This document shows, in pieces, positions 43,552 through 53,516 of a stretch of DNA of 64,000 bases; position 1 is the first letter of the stretch; the number at the start of each line of letters is the position of its first letter. A model generated the notes under the pieces. It searched no databases. It was not told the origin of the DNA and worked only from the letters and a program-made list of their open reading frames with translations. The DNA is from Oceanobacillus manasiensis. GTDB lineage: Bacteria > Bacillota > Bacilli > Bacillales > Amphibacillaceae. Made by a program: the position numbers and the translations under genes. The DNA is taken from NCBI RefSeq assembly GCF_000724085.1, contig NZ_CCDL010000001.1:1612001-1676000 (forward strand), given 5' to 3'.

Positions 43552-44190
43552 CTATATTGCAACATCTATCTCCATATATTTCTTTTCTGTTTGTATTAGT
43601 GTAGCTTGATCGCTTGTAAGGTCAATAATCCAATTCTGAAATTGATCTTCTTCACCTGTTTTTACAAAGACAACAAACTCTACCTTTTCTAAATAGTTGA
43701 TAGTTTCTAGGACATATTCCGATTGCCGCAAAACATTTTCCAGTTTTCCAAGCAGGGTGTAATCCACTGTAACAGAGATGCCTTGCATTAATTGTCTCTG
43801 GACAATACCGCTGCCACGGAGAGCTTCTGTCGTAGCATTACCATAAGCACGGATTAACCCACCAGCGCCCAGTTTTATACCACCAAAGTATCGTGTCACC
43901 ACAATAACGGTATCCTTTAGTCCTTTCTTTTTTAATACTTCAAGCATGGGAACACCGGCTGTACCACTCGGCTCACCGTCATCGTTTGCTTTTTGAATTT
44001 GATCATGTTCGCCAATCATATAAGCAGAGCAATTGTGTGTTGCTGTATTGTGTTTCTTTTTAATCTCCTGGATAAACTGTTGAGCTGCTTCTTCTGTTTC
44101 TACTCTAGCTACATGGCCAATAAACCGTGACTTTTGTATGGTTATTTCTTCAATTGCAGGTTGTTTTACTGTAAAATAAGTTGCTAGCAT
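43552..44190 (-). CDS. yvyE: YvyE/YigZ (IMPACT) family protein
   Basis: About 212 residues from ATG 44190, with AAGGAGG upstream. KSRFIGHVARVETEEAAQ, HNCSAYMIGEHDQIQKANDDGEPSGTAG and VTRYFGGIKLGAGGLIRAYG are the UPF0029 core. Function poorly known; relatives bind translation factors. Divergent from degS, the same layout as in B. subtilis. Confidence 0.92.
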   Translation of the reverse strand: MLATYFTVKQPAIEEITIQKSRFIGHVARVETEEAAQQFIQEIKKKHNTATHNCSAYMIGEHDQIQKANDDGEPSGTAGVPMLEVLKKKGLKDTVIVVTRYFGGIKLGAGGLIRAYGNATTEALRGSGIVQRQLMQGISVTVDYTLLGKLENVLRQSEYVLETINYLEKVEFVVFVKTGEEDQFQNWIIDLTSDQATLIQTEKKYMEIDVAI

Positions 44191-44362
44191 GTTGCAATTA
44201 GCCTCCTTAACAGAGATGATATGAGTGTAAAACCTTTCTATAATGCACATTTATGTACATAGGTAGGAAGTCGGGTTTGAAAAATTGTAAGATGCATGAG
44301 AAAAGACCCTATAAAAATTTTGAATATATACGTATAATTATAACATAGGTTGGTGGGAGACG

Positions 44363-45502
44363 ATGGCACAAAAGATAAGTGAAACAGCACTCGATTATAT
44401 TATAAATGAAATGATTGAGGTAGTTGAAAACAGCAAGGACGAGATTTTTAATATTAGTGAAGAAGCGCGTAGTGAGCATGAACACCTCGTCCGTGAATTA
44501 AAGGATACAAAGCACAAAGTCGCCCAGCATATCGAGGATGGAGACCAACTTGAACAAAAAGTAAGATTTTCCAGACAAAGGCTTGCAGAGGTAAGCAGGT
44601 ATTTTGATAGGTATTCAGAAAACGAAATTCGTGAAGTCTATGAAAATACGCATGCCATGCAAACAAAGCTAGCAATGCTTCGTCAAGAAGAGAGTGCTTT
44701 AAGAGAAAAACGCGATGATCTCGAACGACGCTTAATATCCTTAAGCCAAACGATAGACAGGGCGGAGGGATTAGCAGGGAAGATATCGGTTATCCTTAAC
44801 TACTTACATGATGACTTCAGACAAGTGAACGAAATGATTGAGGAAGCGAAAGAAAAACAACAGTTTGGTTTAAAGATCATCGAAGCTCAAGAAGATGAAA
44901 GAAGAAAAATCTCTAGAGAAATTCACGATGGACCAGCCCAAATGCTTGCCAACATATTGCTGCGATCTGAATTGGTGGATCGTATTTTTCGTCAGAATGA
45001 TGTGGACCAAGCACTAAAAGAAATTAAAGACATTCGAAAGATGATTCGCTCATCTCTATATGAAGTCCGACGTATTATTTATGACCTGCGACCAATGGCT
45101 TTGGATGATCTCGGTCTTATCCCTACAATCAGAAAGTATGTTGCGACAATCGCTGATTACAATAACATGAAAATAGAATTTGCTTCAATTGGGGAAGAAA
45201 AGCGGTTGAATACGAAATACGAGGTAGCTTTTTTCCGACTCGTCCAAGAAGCAGTACAGAATGCAGTGAAACACTCCGAAGCAACGGTGATACAGGTTAA
45301 GTTGGAGATATGTAAGCAGAACTTAACGATGTTAATTAAAGACAACGGAAAAGGTTTTGACACTTCAATGAAGCGAGACAAGTCCTTTGGATTAATTGGA
45401 ATGCGAGAAAGAGTAGAAATGCTAGAAGGGAAGCTGGAGATCAATTCTAATATCGGCAATGGAACATCAATTCTAATAAAAGTTCCTTATACGCCGAGCT
45501 AA
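44363..45502 (+). CDS. degS: Two-component sensor kinase DegS
   Basis: 379 residues, cytoplasmic, no membrane helix. A long coiled coil (about 25-170), then the HisKA_3 site RRKISREIHDGPAQMLANIL (phospho-His) and an ATPase domain with EAVQNAVKHSEA and DNGKGFD, then GLIGMRERV. It phosphorylates DegU, controlling exoenzymes, motility and competence. Confidence 0.95.
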   Translation: MAQKISETALDYIINEMIEVVENSKDEIFNISEEARSEHEHLVRELKDTKHKVAQHIEDGDQLEQKVRFSRQRLAEVSRYFDRYSENEIREVYENTHAMQTKLAMLRQEESALREKRDDLERRLISLSQTIDRAEGLAGKISVILNYLHDDFRQVNEMIEEAKEKQQFGLKIIEAQEDERRKISREIHDGPAQMLANILLRSELVDRIFRQNDVDQALKEIKDIRKMIRSSLYEVRRIIYDLRPMALDDLGLIPTIRKYVATIADYNNMKIEFASIGEEKRLNTKYEVAFFRLVQEAVQNAVKHSEATVIQVKLEICKQNLTMLIKDNGKGFDTSMKRDKSFGLIGMRERVEMLEGKLEINSNIGNGTSILIKVPYTPS

Positions 45503-45602
45503 GGTTATACTAGTTATAGATATGTAATAAATATACGACTCTCAATCTATCATTTCCATTGTAATAGGGTAAATATAGAAAAAGAACCTGGAGGAACAAA
45601 AT

Positions 45603-46298
45603 ATGAACACGACGGAAAAACAAATTAAGATTGTATTAATTGATGATCATAAATTATTTCGAGAAGGTGTAAAACGAATTCTAGATTTTGAACCATCCTT
45701 CGATGTTGTAGCAGAAGGGGATGACGGGTCTGTTGCTTCTAAACTAGTGAAAGAAAACGAACCCGATGTAGTCTTGATGGATATTAATATGCCGAACATG
45801 AACGGTGTACAAGCTACAGCCGATCTCGTTCGCTATTTCCCAAACACAAGTGTAATCATTTTATCTATTCATGATGACGAAAGTTATGTGACTCATGCTT
45901 TGAAAACAGGAGCCCAGGGATATCTACTGAAAGAGATGGACTCTGATGCTTTAATAGAAGCAATTAAAGTGGTAACGGAAGGCGGTTCTTATTTACATCC
46001 TAAAGTTACCCACAATCTTGTTTTGGAATACCGGAGACTTGCGAAGGAAAACAATTCCAATATGACGGAAAATGGAATTGAATACCGTAAGCCACTGCAT
46101 TTACTTACAAAGAGAGAATGTCAGGTGTTACAACTTTTGGCAGATGGAAAGAGCAATCGTGCGGTAGCAGAAACATTATACATCAGTGAAAAAACAGTAA
46201 AAAACCATGTTAGTAACATCTTACAGAAAATGAATGTAAATGATCGTACGCAAGCTGTTGTTTCTGCAATTCGCAAAGGCTGGGTAGAGGTAATCTAG
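45603..46298 (+). CDS. degU: Response regulator DegU
   Basis: 231 residues. Receiver with Asp14/Asp15 (LIDDHK), phospho-acceptor Asp60 ([13 protein letters not shown]) and a LuxR HTH ([20 protein letters not shown], then [20 protein letters not shown]). About 100 bases separate it from degS, so it may have an extra promoter. Master regulator choosing between motility, biofilm and degradative enzymes. Confidence 0.95.
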   Translation: MNTTEKQIKIVLIDDHKLFREGVKRILDFEPSFDVVAEGDDGSVASKLVKENEPDVVLMDINMPNMNGVQATADLVRYFPNTSVIILSIHDDESYVTHALKTGAQGYLLKEMDSDALIEAIKVVTEGGSYLHPKVTHNLVLEYRRLAKENNSNMTENGIEYRKPLHLLTKRECQVLQLLADGKSNRAVAETLYISEKTVKNHVSNILQKMNVNDRTQAVVSAIRKGWVEVI

Positions 46299-46373
46299 TA
46301 AAGTCCTACTCCCTAAATATATTTGTTCCTGCCACAATGTTTTATCCTTTTATAGCTATTCTACCTATAGCGA

Positions 46374-46407
46374 GCACTCCGGATTCTAAGCCGGAGTGTT
46401 TTTTTAT
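46374..46407 (+). terminator. Terminator of degSU
   Basis: CACTCCGG and CCGGAGTG pair around ATTCTAAG, with TTTTTTT following. Confidence 0.9.
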
Positions 46408-46598
46408 TTCTATTCGCTAAATTATTGGAATACAGCAATTATTACAGGTAGACCCAAGTGCTTTCTCTTTATAAAACTAACTGGTGCTTTTTCTTAGCGA
46501 TTGTTGTAAAATAATAGTATCTTAATCATCATTCTACTAAAGCTATTAAATACTTATGTAATATACCTTAAATTGTGATAAAAAAGGAGAAGGTAGTC

Positions 46599-47441
46599 AT
46601 GAAGGTTGCTGTTATGACAGACAGTACAGCATACATTCCTAGCGATATCCGCGAACAGCATAACATACATATGGTTCCACTTAGTGTTGTTTTTGAAGAT
46701 GGATCGTTTAGAGAAGAATTAGATATTACCACAGAGGCATTTTACCAAAAAATAAAAACAACGAAAACATTGCCAAAGACCTCTCAACCGTCTATTGGTT
46801 ATATAACAGAAAAATTGGAACAGTTGGCTGAAGAGTATGATGCGGTCATTTCAGTCCATCTTTCTAGTGGTATTAGTGGTACATACCAAACAGTTGTTAG
46901 TGCTGGTGAAATGGTGGATAATATTGAAGTTTACGCATTTGATTCAGAATTGAGCTGTATGCCACAAGGCTTTTATGCACTAGAGGCAGCGGAAATGGCG
47001 AAACAGGATAAATCGCCAGAAGAGATCATGAATCGACTGCATCACATGAAACAGTCGATGATTGCCTATTTTATGGTAGATGATCTGACAAATTTACAAC
47101 GTGGTGGAAGGCTAAATGGCGCACAGGCAATTGTTGGAAGCCTGCTACAAGTTAAGCCAGTACTTCACTTTGTTGATAAAGTAATCGTTCCTTTTGAAAA
47201 AATCCGAACCCGTAAGAAAGCTATTTCCCGCATAATGGGTATGGTGGAAGAAGATGCAGTGAAAGGAAACGAGCTACGCATTGTCTTCATTCATGGAAAT
47301 AACGAAGAAGCAGCATTAGAGTTACAGCAATCGTTTTTGGAAAAGTATCCGAATATGGATACGTCCATTAGTTATTTTGGGCCTGTTATTGGTACCCATC
47401 TAGGGGAAGGCGCCATTGGTGTTGGTTGGTATGTAAAATAG
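46599..47441 (+). CDS. degV: DegV-family fatty-acid-binding protein
   Basis: 280 residues from ATG 46599 (AAGGAGAAGG upstream). VAVMTDSTAYIPSD, KTSQPSIGYITE, SVHLSSGISGTYQT and GGRLNGAQA are DegV marks. DegV proteins (FakB relatives) hold a fatty acid for phosphorylation by FakA. Conserved position after degU. Confidence 0.92.
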   Translation: MKVAVMTDSTAYIPSDIREQHNIHMVPLSVVFEDGSFREELDITTEAFYQKIKTTKTLPKTSQPSIGYITEKLEQLAEEYDAVISVHLSSGISGTYQTVVSAGEMVDNIEVYAFDSELSCMPQGFYALEAAEMAKQDKSPEEIMNRLHHMKQSMIAYFMVDDLTNLQRGGRLNGAQAIVGSLLQVKPVLHFVDKVIVPFEKIRTRKKAISRIMGMVEEDAVKGNELRIVFIHGNNEEAALELQQSFLEKYPNMDTSISYFGPVIGTHLGEGAIGVGWYVK

Positions 47442-47475
47442 TGTCCTTTACGTATAAATACTATTAGCGATCCGG

Positions 47476-47492
47476 AAAATGCTTGGCATTTT
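47476..47492. promoter_or_regulatory. Palindrome upstream of comFA
   Basis: AAAATGC-ttg-GCATTTT, a perfect 7-bp inverted repeat about 60 bp before comFA. A wider GGAAAAT/ATTTTCC pair surrounds it. It does not have ComK-box spacing (AAAA, five bases, TTTT). Possible operator or weak degV terminator. Confidence 0.35.
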
Positions 47493-47554
47493 AAGAAGTG
47501 CCCGTATTTTCCACCGCTTATTAGGTTGCCTTCTTATTAAAGAAAGGATTTGGT

Positions 47555-48970
47555 ATGATGATTGTTCCGCAACACCGGCAGAAAGAAATGGATCTTGCGA
47601 AACTATTTGCCGGTAAATTATTACTCCGTCACGAAATTCCTCTCTCTGAAGCCCACTTTTCACAAGCTTTAAAGCAAGAGATCTTCCGTACTGTCTCCCC
47701 ATTTTCTAAGAAGCATTTCACTCTGCAATGTAATCGATGCGGGAATACTGCCAAGCATCTACTGCCTCGCTATCCATGTAGTCGTTGTGGCAAAGCACAT
47801 AGATATTGTCGTAAGTGTATTGCAATGGGAAGAGTAAGTACCTGCAGTATGCTCTATGAGTGGGCTGACCAAACACCACATTGGCCAATTTATGTGAACC
47901 CTTGTAGTTGGAAGGGAACTCTGACAGATGCGCAACAGCACGCAGCAGATCGTATTGCGACAGCCATACAAGCTGAAGAAAAAGAGTTATTATCTTGGGC
48001 GGTCTGTGGGGCAGGGAAAACAGAGATGTTATTTCCTGCTATTACGATTGCATTGCAACAGGGCAAAAGAATTTGCCTTGCTACACCGAGGGCTGACGTT
48101 GTCCGTGAACTAAAGCCTCGAATTCAGCAGGCTTTTGAGGAAGTGACAGTTCAGGCGCTTTATGGGGGGAGCAATGACAAAACAGGTTCGGCACAGCTTA
48201 TATTGTCCACCACACATCAGTTACTTCGATTTAAGCAAGCTTTTCACGTCATGATAATTGATGAAGTCGATGCCTTCCCTTATCATGCTGATCCTTCATT
48301 ATCCTTTGCTACAAAACGGGCGGTTAAACCTAGCGGTACGACGATCTACCTAACAGCAACGCCTAGAAAACAACAATTAAAACGTCTTCGTAAAAACAAC
48401 TTGCCCCACATTTTTGTCCCCCGTCGCTTTCATGGCTATCCCCTTCCTGTTCCAAAGACGAAACAAGTTATTAACCTTAAGCGACAATTGAAAAGCAAGC
48501 AACTCCCTAAAGCTTTCTTAAAATGGCTCCTAACTCGTGAAAAGACCCAACGTCAAATCCTTATTTTCGTTCCTACAATTAATTTAGCTGACCACTTACA
48601 AAAGCCACTTACCAACTTCTTACTAGAAAATAATGTCATTCAAACAAAACAACAGGCAAGTGCCGTGCATGCTTCAGATGCTGAAAGAGAAGAAAAAGTG
48701 AAAGCTTATCGAAATCGGGAATTGTTTGTGCTCGTAACTACGACTATCTTAGAGCGTGGTGTGACATTTCCATCTGTAGATGTGGTGATCCTGGATGCCG
48801 GGCATCAGGTGTTTGATCAGGCAGCAATTGTGCAAATTGCGGGAAGAGCTGGCAGGAGTCCAGATGATCCACATGGTGAAGTGTTGTTATTTCATGATGG
48901 AAAGACAGATGCCATGGTAGAAGCAGCTGCTTCTATTCGGGACATGAACAGACGAGGAGGTTTTGTATAA
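47555..48970 (+). CDS. comFA: Competence helicase ComFA
   Basis: 471 residues. An N-terminal zinc module (CNRCGN, CSRCGK, CRKC), then superfamily 2 helicase motifs: Walker A in WAVCGAGKTEM, IIDEVDAFPY (DEAD-type), LTATP and QIAGRAGRSPDD. It drives single-stranded DNA uptake in transformation. Stop and start overlap with comFC at 48970. Confidence 0.94.
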   Translation: MMIVPQHRQKEMDLAKLFAGKLLLRHEIPLSEAHFSQALKQEIFRTVSPFSKKHFTLQCNRCGNTAKHLLPRYPCSRCGKAHRYCRKCIAMGRVSTCSMLYEWADQTPHWPIYVNPCSWKGTLTDAQQHAADRIATAIQAEEKELLSWAVCGAGKTEMLFPAITIALQQGKRICLATPRADVVRELKPRIQQAFEEVTVQALYGGSNDKTGSAQLILSTTHQLLRFKQAFHVMIIDEVDAFPYHADPSLSFATKRAVKPSGTTIYLTATPRKQQLKRLRKNNLPHIFVPRRFHGYPLPVPKTKQVINLKRQLKSKQLPKAFLKWLLTREKTQRQILIFVPTINLADHLQKPLTNFLLENNVIQTKQQASAVHASDAEREEKVKAYRNRELFVLVTTTILERGVTFPSVDVVILDAGHQVFDQAAIVQIAGRAGRSPDDPHGEVLLFHDGKTDAMVEAAASIRDMNRRGGFV

Positions 48971-49644
48971 TGTATTGTTTATGGTGTGACCAGGAAATTA
49001 TCTCATCTGTTAACTGGGGCAATCTTATGCTGCCACCACGTTCCCTTACACTTTGTGAAGAGTGTGAAGGGAAACTAGAGCGGATAACAGGAAGTCGATG
49101 TGAAAAATGTAGTAGAAAGTCAGCCGAGCAGATATGTTCCGATTGTCAGTGGTGGTCTACCCAAAAACGAGAGGTCTTGGCAAAAAATCATTCTATCTAT
49201 GTGTACAATGCTTTTATGAAGGAAATTATTGCGAAATGGAAATATCGTGGGGATTATGTTCTAAAGAAAGTATTCGAGGAGGCTTTCCTTGAAGCGTTTA
49301 GAAAAGAATTTGGTAAGTATAAAGATACCGTTCTCGTCCCTATTCCACTAAGTGATGCAAGGTTAGCCGAAAGAGGGTTTAACCAGGCAGAAGCCTTGGC
49401 GAGACAATTACCAATTCAATCGAAGAACCTTCTTACACGAACAGATAGTGAAAAGCAATCAAAAAAATCAAGGAAGCAAAGAATTGCAGGAAAGAATCCA
49501 TTTATCATGACAGAAACACTTAACAAACCCGCAATTTTGGTCGATGATATATATACGACAGGTACAACTTTAAGACATGCAGCAGAGCTATTACGACAAA
49601 ATGGTTGCCCAAAGGTTAGTTCTTATACCTTAATCAGAGGGTAG
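48970..49644 (+). CDS. comFC: Competence protein ComFC
   Basis: 224 residues. N-terminal zinc site (CLWCDQ, CEEC, CEKC, CSDC) and a phosphoribosyltransferase domain with VPIPLSDARLAERGFNQAE and the PRPP loop ILVDDIYTTGTTL. Works with ComFA in DNA uptake. comFB is absent here between comFA and comFC. Confidence 0.94.
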   Translation: MYCLWCDQEIISSVNWGNLMLPPRSLTLCEECEGKLERITGSRCEKCSRKSAEQICSDCQWWSTQKREVLAKNHSIYVYNAFMKEIIAKWKYRGDYVLKKVFEEAFLEAFRKEFGKYKDTVLVPIPLSDARLAERGFNQAEALARQLPIQSKNLLTRTDSEKQSKKSRKQRIAGKNPFIMTETLNKPAILVDDIYTTGTTLRHAAELLRQNGCPKVSSYTLIRG

Positions 49645-49686
49645 TCACTGCGGTGTTATTATTATAGAATTAAAGGAGAAAGAAAA

Positions 49687-50100
49687 ATGGCTGAATTAGC
49701 AAACTGTTCTCGCTGTGATGCGGTATTTGTAAAAGGAATGCGGGATATATGCCAGAACTGCTTTAAAGAAGAAGAAGCTGCATTTGACACGGTTTATCGC
49801 TTTTTACGTGAACGAAAAAATAGAGAAGCAACACTCCAGGAAGTTGTGGAAGCAACTGGAGTCGAGCAAATGCTGATCCTGAAATTTGTAAAACAAAAAA
49901 GGCTGAGAACATCACAATTTCCTAAACTTGCTTATCCATGTACCAAATGTGGGGAGCCGATCGTACAAGGGGAACTTTGTGAAAAATGTGTGAAAGAGTT
50001 AAAAGATGATTTAAAGAGATTTGAAAAAACTAGATCTGTTGAACAAAAAGATGAGTCAAATGAACCAAGTAGAACGTACTATTTATTTGATAAATCGTAA
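49687..50100 (+). CDS. yvyF: YvyF, flagellar-operon zinc protein
   Basis: 137 residues with two zinc pairs at each end (CSRCDAV, CQNC; CTKCGEP, CEKC) and a central helix-turn-helix-like region (REATLQEVVEATGVEQMLILKF). It is the first gene of the late flagellar operon in Bacillus; the molecular role is unknown. Confidence 0.92.
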   Translation: MAELANCSRCDAVFVKGMRDICQNCFKEEEAAFDTVYRFLRERKNREATLQEVVEATGVEQMLILKFVKQKRLRTSQFPKLAYPCTKCGEPIVQGELCEKCVKELKDDLKRFEKTRSVEQKDESNEPSRTYYLFDKS

Positions 50101-50107
50101 TTTATCC

Positions 50108-50134
50108 TTTAGAAATGAAAAATAATACCGATAT
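50108..50134 (+). promoter_or_regulatory. Sigma-D promoter of flgM
   Basis: -10 ACCGATAT at 50127-50134 with TTTA 15 bases upstream. It lies where the B. subtilis flgM sigma-D promoter is, giving feedback of sigma-D on its own anti-sigma factor. Confidence 0.6.
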
Positions 50135-50202
50135 AATGAACAAGAGTATGATACCAGTGAATTTAAAATAGAAGTATATTTCAGTAAAGAGGTGTGAAAG
50201 CC

Positions 50203-50463
50203 ATGAAGATTAATGGACCTAATCAAACGAACTTTAATCCTTATAAAAGTCACCTGCAAAAGCATACGGAAATAAAGAAAGAAACGAAGCAGGATCAACT
50301 GGAGATTTCCAACCAAGCTAAACAGCTTCAGGAGGGCGGAAAAACGAGCCCCGAACGTGCGGAGTATATACAAAACATAAAAAAAGCAGTAGATGCAGGG
50401 GAATATAAAGTCGATGCAGAAAAGACAGCTCAAAAAATGATCGATTTTTGGGCAGGTAAATAG
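50203..50463 (+). CDS. flgM: Anti-sigma-D factor FlgM
   Basis: 86 residues from ATG 50203 (AGAGGTG eight bases upstream). Flexible polar N-terminus and C-terminal helices SPERAEYIQNIKKAVDAGEYKVDAEKTAQKMIDFW, the sigma-binding part. It holds sigma-D until the hook is built. Confidence 0.92.
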   Translation: MKINGPNQTNFNPYKSHLQKHTEIKKETKQDQLEISNQAKQLQEGGKTSPERAEYIQNIKKAVDAGEYKVDAEKTAQKMIDFWAGK

Positions 50464-50493
50464 ATGTTTCGGATAAACAGGGAGGACCACACC

Positions 50494-50982
50494 ATGGCAA
50501 TTCAAAATGTGCAAGAGGCATTAAATAGTCTAGTAAAGCTTCATGAAGCTTTACTAGAAATCTCCCGAGAAAAAACAGAAGTTATCAAAGAAGGTAAAGT
50601 AGAGAAACTACAAGCGATTCTTGTAAAAGAGAAAAAGCGGATTCGTGAGCTGGAAAAAGCGGAGGCTTTGCGTATCGAAGTAGTAGAAACTTATGTGAAC
50701 GAGCATCCGGCCATTACCGATGCTTCTATTACTTCCTTATTAGAACATTTGGATGATAATGAAGTGAAAGCAGAATTAACTGACCTTGCCATTTCGCTAA
50801 CCGAAACAATTACCAAATTAAAGCAGCAAGAGCAGTTAAATCAGGCATTAATTAGCCAGTCCATGCAATTTGTTCAGCTTTCACTTGACTTAATAAACCC
50901 CTCACTTAAAAACATGAATTATGGAGAAGGGAAGGCAGCATCTTCTGCTGCCAAACGATCGGTATTTGATTCAAAGGCTTAA
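50494..50982 (+). CDS. flgN: FlgN, chaperone of FlgK and FlgL
   Basis: 162 residues from ATG 50494, which has GGGAGG eight bases upstream; the ATG at 50464 is not favoured. All-helical with heptads (VQEALNSLVKLHEALLEISREK). Precedes its two client genes, as in B. subtilis. Confidence 0.9.
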   Translation: MAIQNVQEALNSLVKLHEALLEISREKTEVIKEGKVEKLQAILVKEKKRIRELEKAEALRIEVVETYVNEHPAITDASITSLLEHLDDNEVKAELTDLAISLTETITKLKQQEQLNQALISQSMQFVQLSLDLINPSLKNMNYGEGKAASSAAKRSVFDSKA

Positions 50983-51002
50983 TTTAAGAATAAAGGAGTA
51001 AA

Positions 51003-52538
51003 ATGATGAGCACATTTCATGGATTGGAAATGGCCAAGCAAGCGCTTTTCACGCAACAGTCAGCGCTATATACAACAGGCCACAATATTTCAAATGCAAA
51101 TACAGAAGGATACTCCAGACAACGGGTTAATTTCGAAACGATGAATCCTTTTCCTGCTGGGTCGAGGAATCGTCCAGAAATCCCTGGTCAGCTCGGGACA
51201 GGTGTACAAGCTGGATCTGTAGAAAGAGTGAGAGATAGTTTTTTAGACTACCAATACCGTTCAGAAAACAGCAAAACGGGTTATTGGGAATCGCTTTCCA
51301 GTTCTTATGTGAGAATGGAAGGTATTATGAACGAACCATCAGATAGTGGCTTATCTAAGACGATGGATAGCTTCTGGCAATCACTTCAGGATTTGGCAAC
51401 AACACCTGAAAATTCTGGTGCGAGATCGGTTGTAGTAGAACGCGGCCGCGCTGTGGCTGAGACATTTAACTATTTATCTGAGTCATTAAGCTCCATTCGA
51501 ACAGATCTGAAAACACAGATTGGTGTATCTGTAAGTGATGCTAACTCGTTGCTAAGACAAATCGATGGAGTAAATGCACAGATAGGTGCATTAGAACCAC
51601 ATGGCTATCTACCCAATGATCTTTATGATGAACGAGACAGATTAGTAGACAAGCTTTCTGGCATGATGAACATCAAGGTTAGCTATGACAAGAGTTCCGA
51701 AAGCTCGCCCGATATAGCGGCTGGGCTTGCAAGCATTGAAGTTGTTGATAACAAAGGGAAAGCACTTAACCCACCTGTCAAACTTGTTGACGGCACCAAT
51801 GCAGGCAACCCTGGTGCAGTAAATGAAATCAGTGTGGCTTACGCAGATGATAATACAGCTGCGGTAACTGGTCTAACTGCTGGTGGTAACTCCATTATGT
51901 CGTCGAATGGTTCTATCAAAGGGCTAATTGATGCATATGGTTATGAGGCGGAAGACGGCGTTTCTGGAACATATACAGATATGCTGACAGACCTTGATAA
52001 AATGGCGAAGACTTTTGCGGATGCGTTCAATAAAGTGCATCGCTCAGGTAAGGATCTTGACGGTAAAGCAGGCGTAGATTTCTTTGAATTTAAAGATGGC
52101 CTTGTTGGTACAGCAGAGGGGCTAAAAGTAAACCAAGACGTTCTGGATGAACCTGATCTTATTGCAGCTGCACCAGGTGATGAAACAGGTAATACAGGAA
52201 ATGGCGGCAATGCTTCGAAGCTAGCAGAGGTATTTAATGATACATCGTTAGCAGACGACCCGCTTGGGGAGAATACATCTGTTAATACCTTTTATCAGTC
52301 TTTAATAGGTGAGATGGGTGTAAAGGCACAGGAAGCAAGTAGAATGACGAATAATGCAAATGTGCTTCGCTCTCAGGTAGAAAATCAGCGTATGTCAGTG
52401 AGCTCCGTTTCGCTTGATGAGGAAATGTCCAATATGATTAAATTCCAGCATGCTTATAGTGCTGCAGCCAGAAGCATGACAACAATTGATGAGATGATTG
52501 ATCGTGTGATTAACAATATGGGGTTAGTAGGAAGGTAG
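51003..52538 (+). CDS. flgK: Hook-filament junction protein FlgK (HAP1)
   Basis: 511 residues. N-terminal FHGLEMAKQALFTQQSALYTTGHNISNANTEGYSRQRV and C-terminal VSLDEEMSNMIKFQHAYSAAARSMTTIDEMID are the conserved rod/hook-type D0 helices. The centre is variable. Exported by the flagellar secretion system, first of the two junction zones. Confidence 0.95.
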   Translation: MMSTFHGLEMAKQALFTQQSALYTTGHNISNANTEGYSRQRVNFETMNPFPAGSRNRPEIPGQLGTGVQAGSVERVRDSFLDYQYRSENSKTGYWESLSSSYVRMEGIMNEPSDSGLSKTMDSFWQSLQDLATTPENSGARSVVVERGRAVAETFNYLSESLSSIRTDLKTQIGVSVSDANSLLRQIDGVNAQIGALEPHGYLPNDLYDERDRLVDKLSGMMNIKVSYDKSSESSPDIAAGLASIEVVDNKGKALNPPVKLVDGTNAGNPGAVNEISVAYADDNTAAVTGLTAGGNSIMSSNGSIKGLIDAYGYEAEDGVSGTYTDMLTDLDKMAKTFADAFNKVHRSGKDLDGKAGVDFFEFKDGLVGTAEGLKVNQDVLDEPDLIAAAPGDETGNTGNGGNASKLAEVFNDTSLADDPLGENTSVNTFYQSLIGEMGVKAQEASRMTNNANVLRSQVENQRMSVSSVSLDEEMSNMIKFQHAYSAAARSMTTIDEMIDRVINNMGLVGR

Positions 52539-52547
52539 GGAGAATAG

Positions 52548-53420
52548 ATGCGAATAACACAAGGAATGTTATCTAATAATATGCTTCGTAATCTAACATC
52601 CAGCTATTCAAAAATGGATACATTGATGGATCAAGTTAGTACAGGCAAAAAAATAAACCGCCCTTCTGATGATCCTGTTATTGCAATGAAGGGAATGGGC
52701 TATCGGACAGAGCTCAAGCAAATTGAACAATATAAACGTAATACAAGTGAAGTTCATAACTGGATGGATAATACGGATTCAGCACTTGATAAAGCAACAC
52801 AAACAATGCAAAAGTTACGTGAACTAGCTGTACAGGCAAGCAATGATACATATGATGCTTCTGAGCGTGAAAATATCATGAAGGAAGTAGAACAGTTGAA
52901 AAAACATATGATGGATATTGCGAACACTAGTGTAAATGGGAAGTATATTTTTAATGGGACAGATACAGAGACGCCTCCTGTTAATGAGGCTGACGAATTT
53001 GCTCCTTCCAGTACAAGCCCCGTTTTAATTGATGTGGCTGGTGGCACAAAGCTACAAGCTAACGTAAACCCAGAGGACGTGTTCGGGGACAACCTGTTTG
53101 CAAACATTGATTCGTTTATCGAAGACCTTGGAAATAACGATCAGGAAGCGATCGAAGGCAATATAGAGAAACTTCAGGGTGGGATTGATAATATCATTAA
53201 TGCTCGTGCGGACCTTGGGGCACGAATGAATCGACTAGAGCTTGTTGAGAACAGACTGAGTGAACAAGAAATTGTCGCAACGAAAACGATGGCTGATAAT
53301 GAAGATGTGGATTATGAAAAAGCCATAACAGAATTGATTACCCAAGAAAGCTTACATCGAGCAGCATTGTCTGCTGGATCCAGAATTATTCAACCTTCAT
53401 TGGTTGATTTCCTGCGGTAG
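52548..53420 (+). CDS. flgL: Hook-filament junction protein FlgL (HAP3)
   Basis: 290 residues. Flagellin-like ends: RITQGMLSNNMLRNLTSSYSKM with STGKKINRPSDDP, and the C-terminal ITELITQESLHRAALSAGSRIIQPSLVDFL. Forms the second junction ring. Confidence 0.95.
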   Translation: MRITQGMLSNNMLRNLTSSYSKMDTLMDQVSTGKKINRPSDDPVIAMKGMGYRTELKQIEQYKRNTSEVHNWMDNTDSALDKATQTMQKLRELAVQASNDTYDASERENIMKEVEQLKKHMMDIANTSVNGKYIFNGTDTETPPVNEADEFAPSSTSPVLIDVAGGTKLQANVNPEDVFGDNLFANIDSFIEDLGNNDQEAIEGNIEKLQGGIDNIINARADLGARMNRLELVENRLSEQEIVATKTMADNEDVDYEKAITELITQESLHRAALSAGSRIIQPSLVDFLR

Positions 53421-53426
53421 TTAAAC

Positions 53427-53464
53427 ATAAACCCTGACCCAGAAAAGGGCGCAGGGTTTATTTA
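53427..53464 (+). terminator. Hairpin after flgL
   Basis: AAACCCTG and CAGGGTTT pair with an internal loop, followed by ATTTATTTGTT; a weak terminator allowing some read-through. Confidence 0.6.
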
Positions 53465-53516
53465 TTTGTTAAGAGAGGGCTGAAATGGCTCGTTAAAAAC
53501 TAGGTGGTGGAATGAG

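Noticed and set aside
47476-47492. ComK box before comFA
   Set aside because: The A and T runs are nine bases apart instead of five, and no second box is seen at a proper distance.
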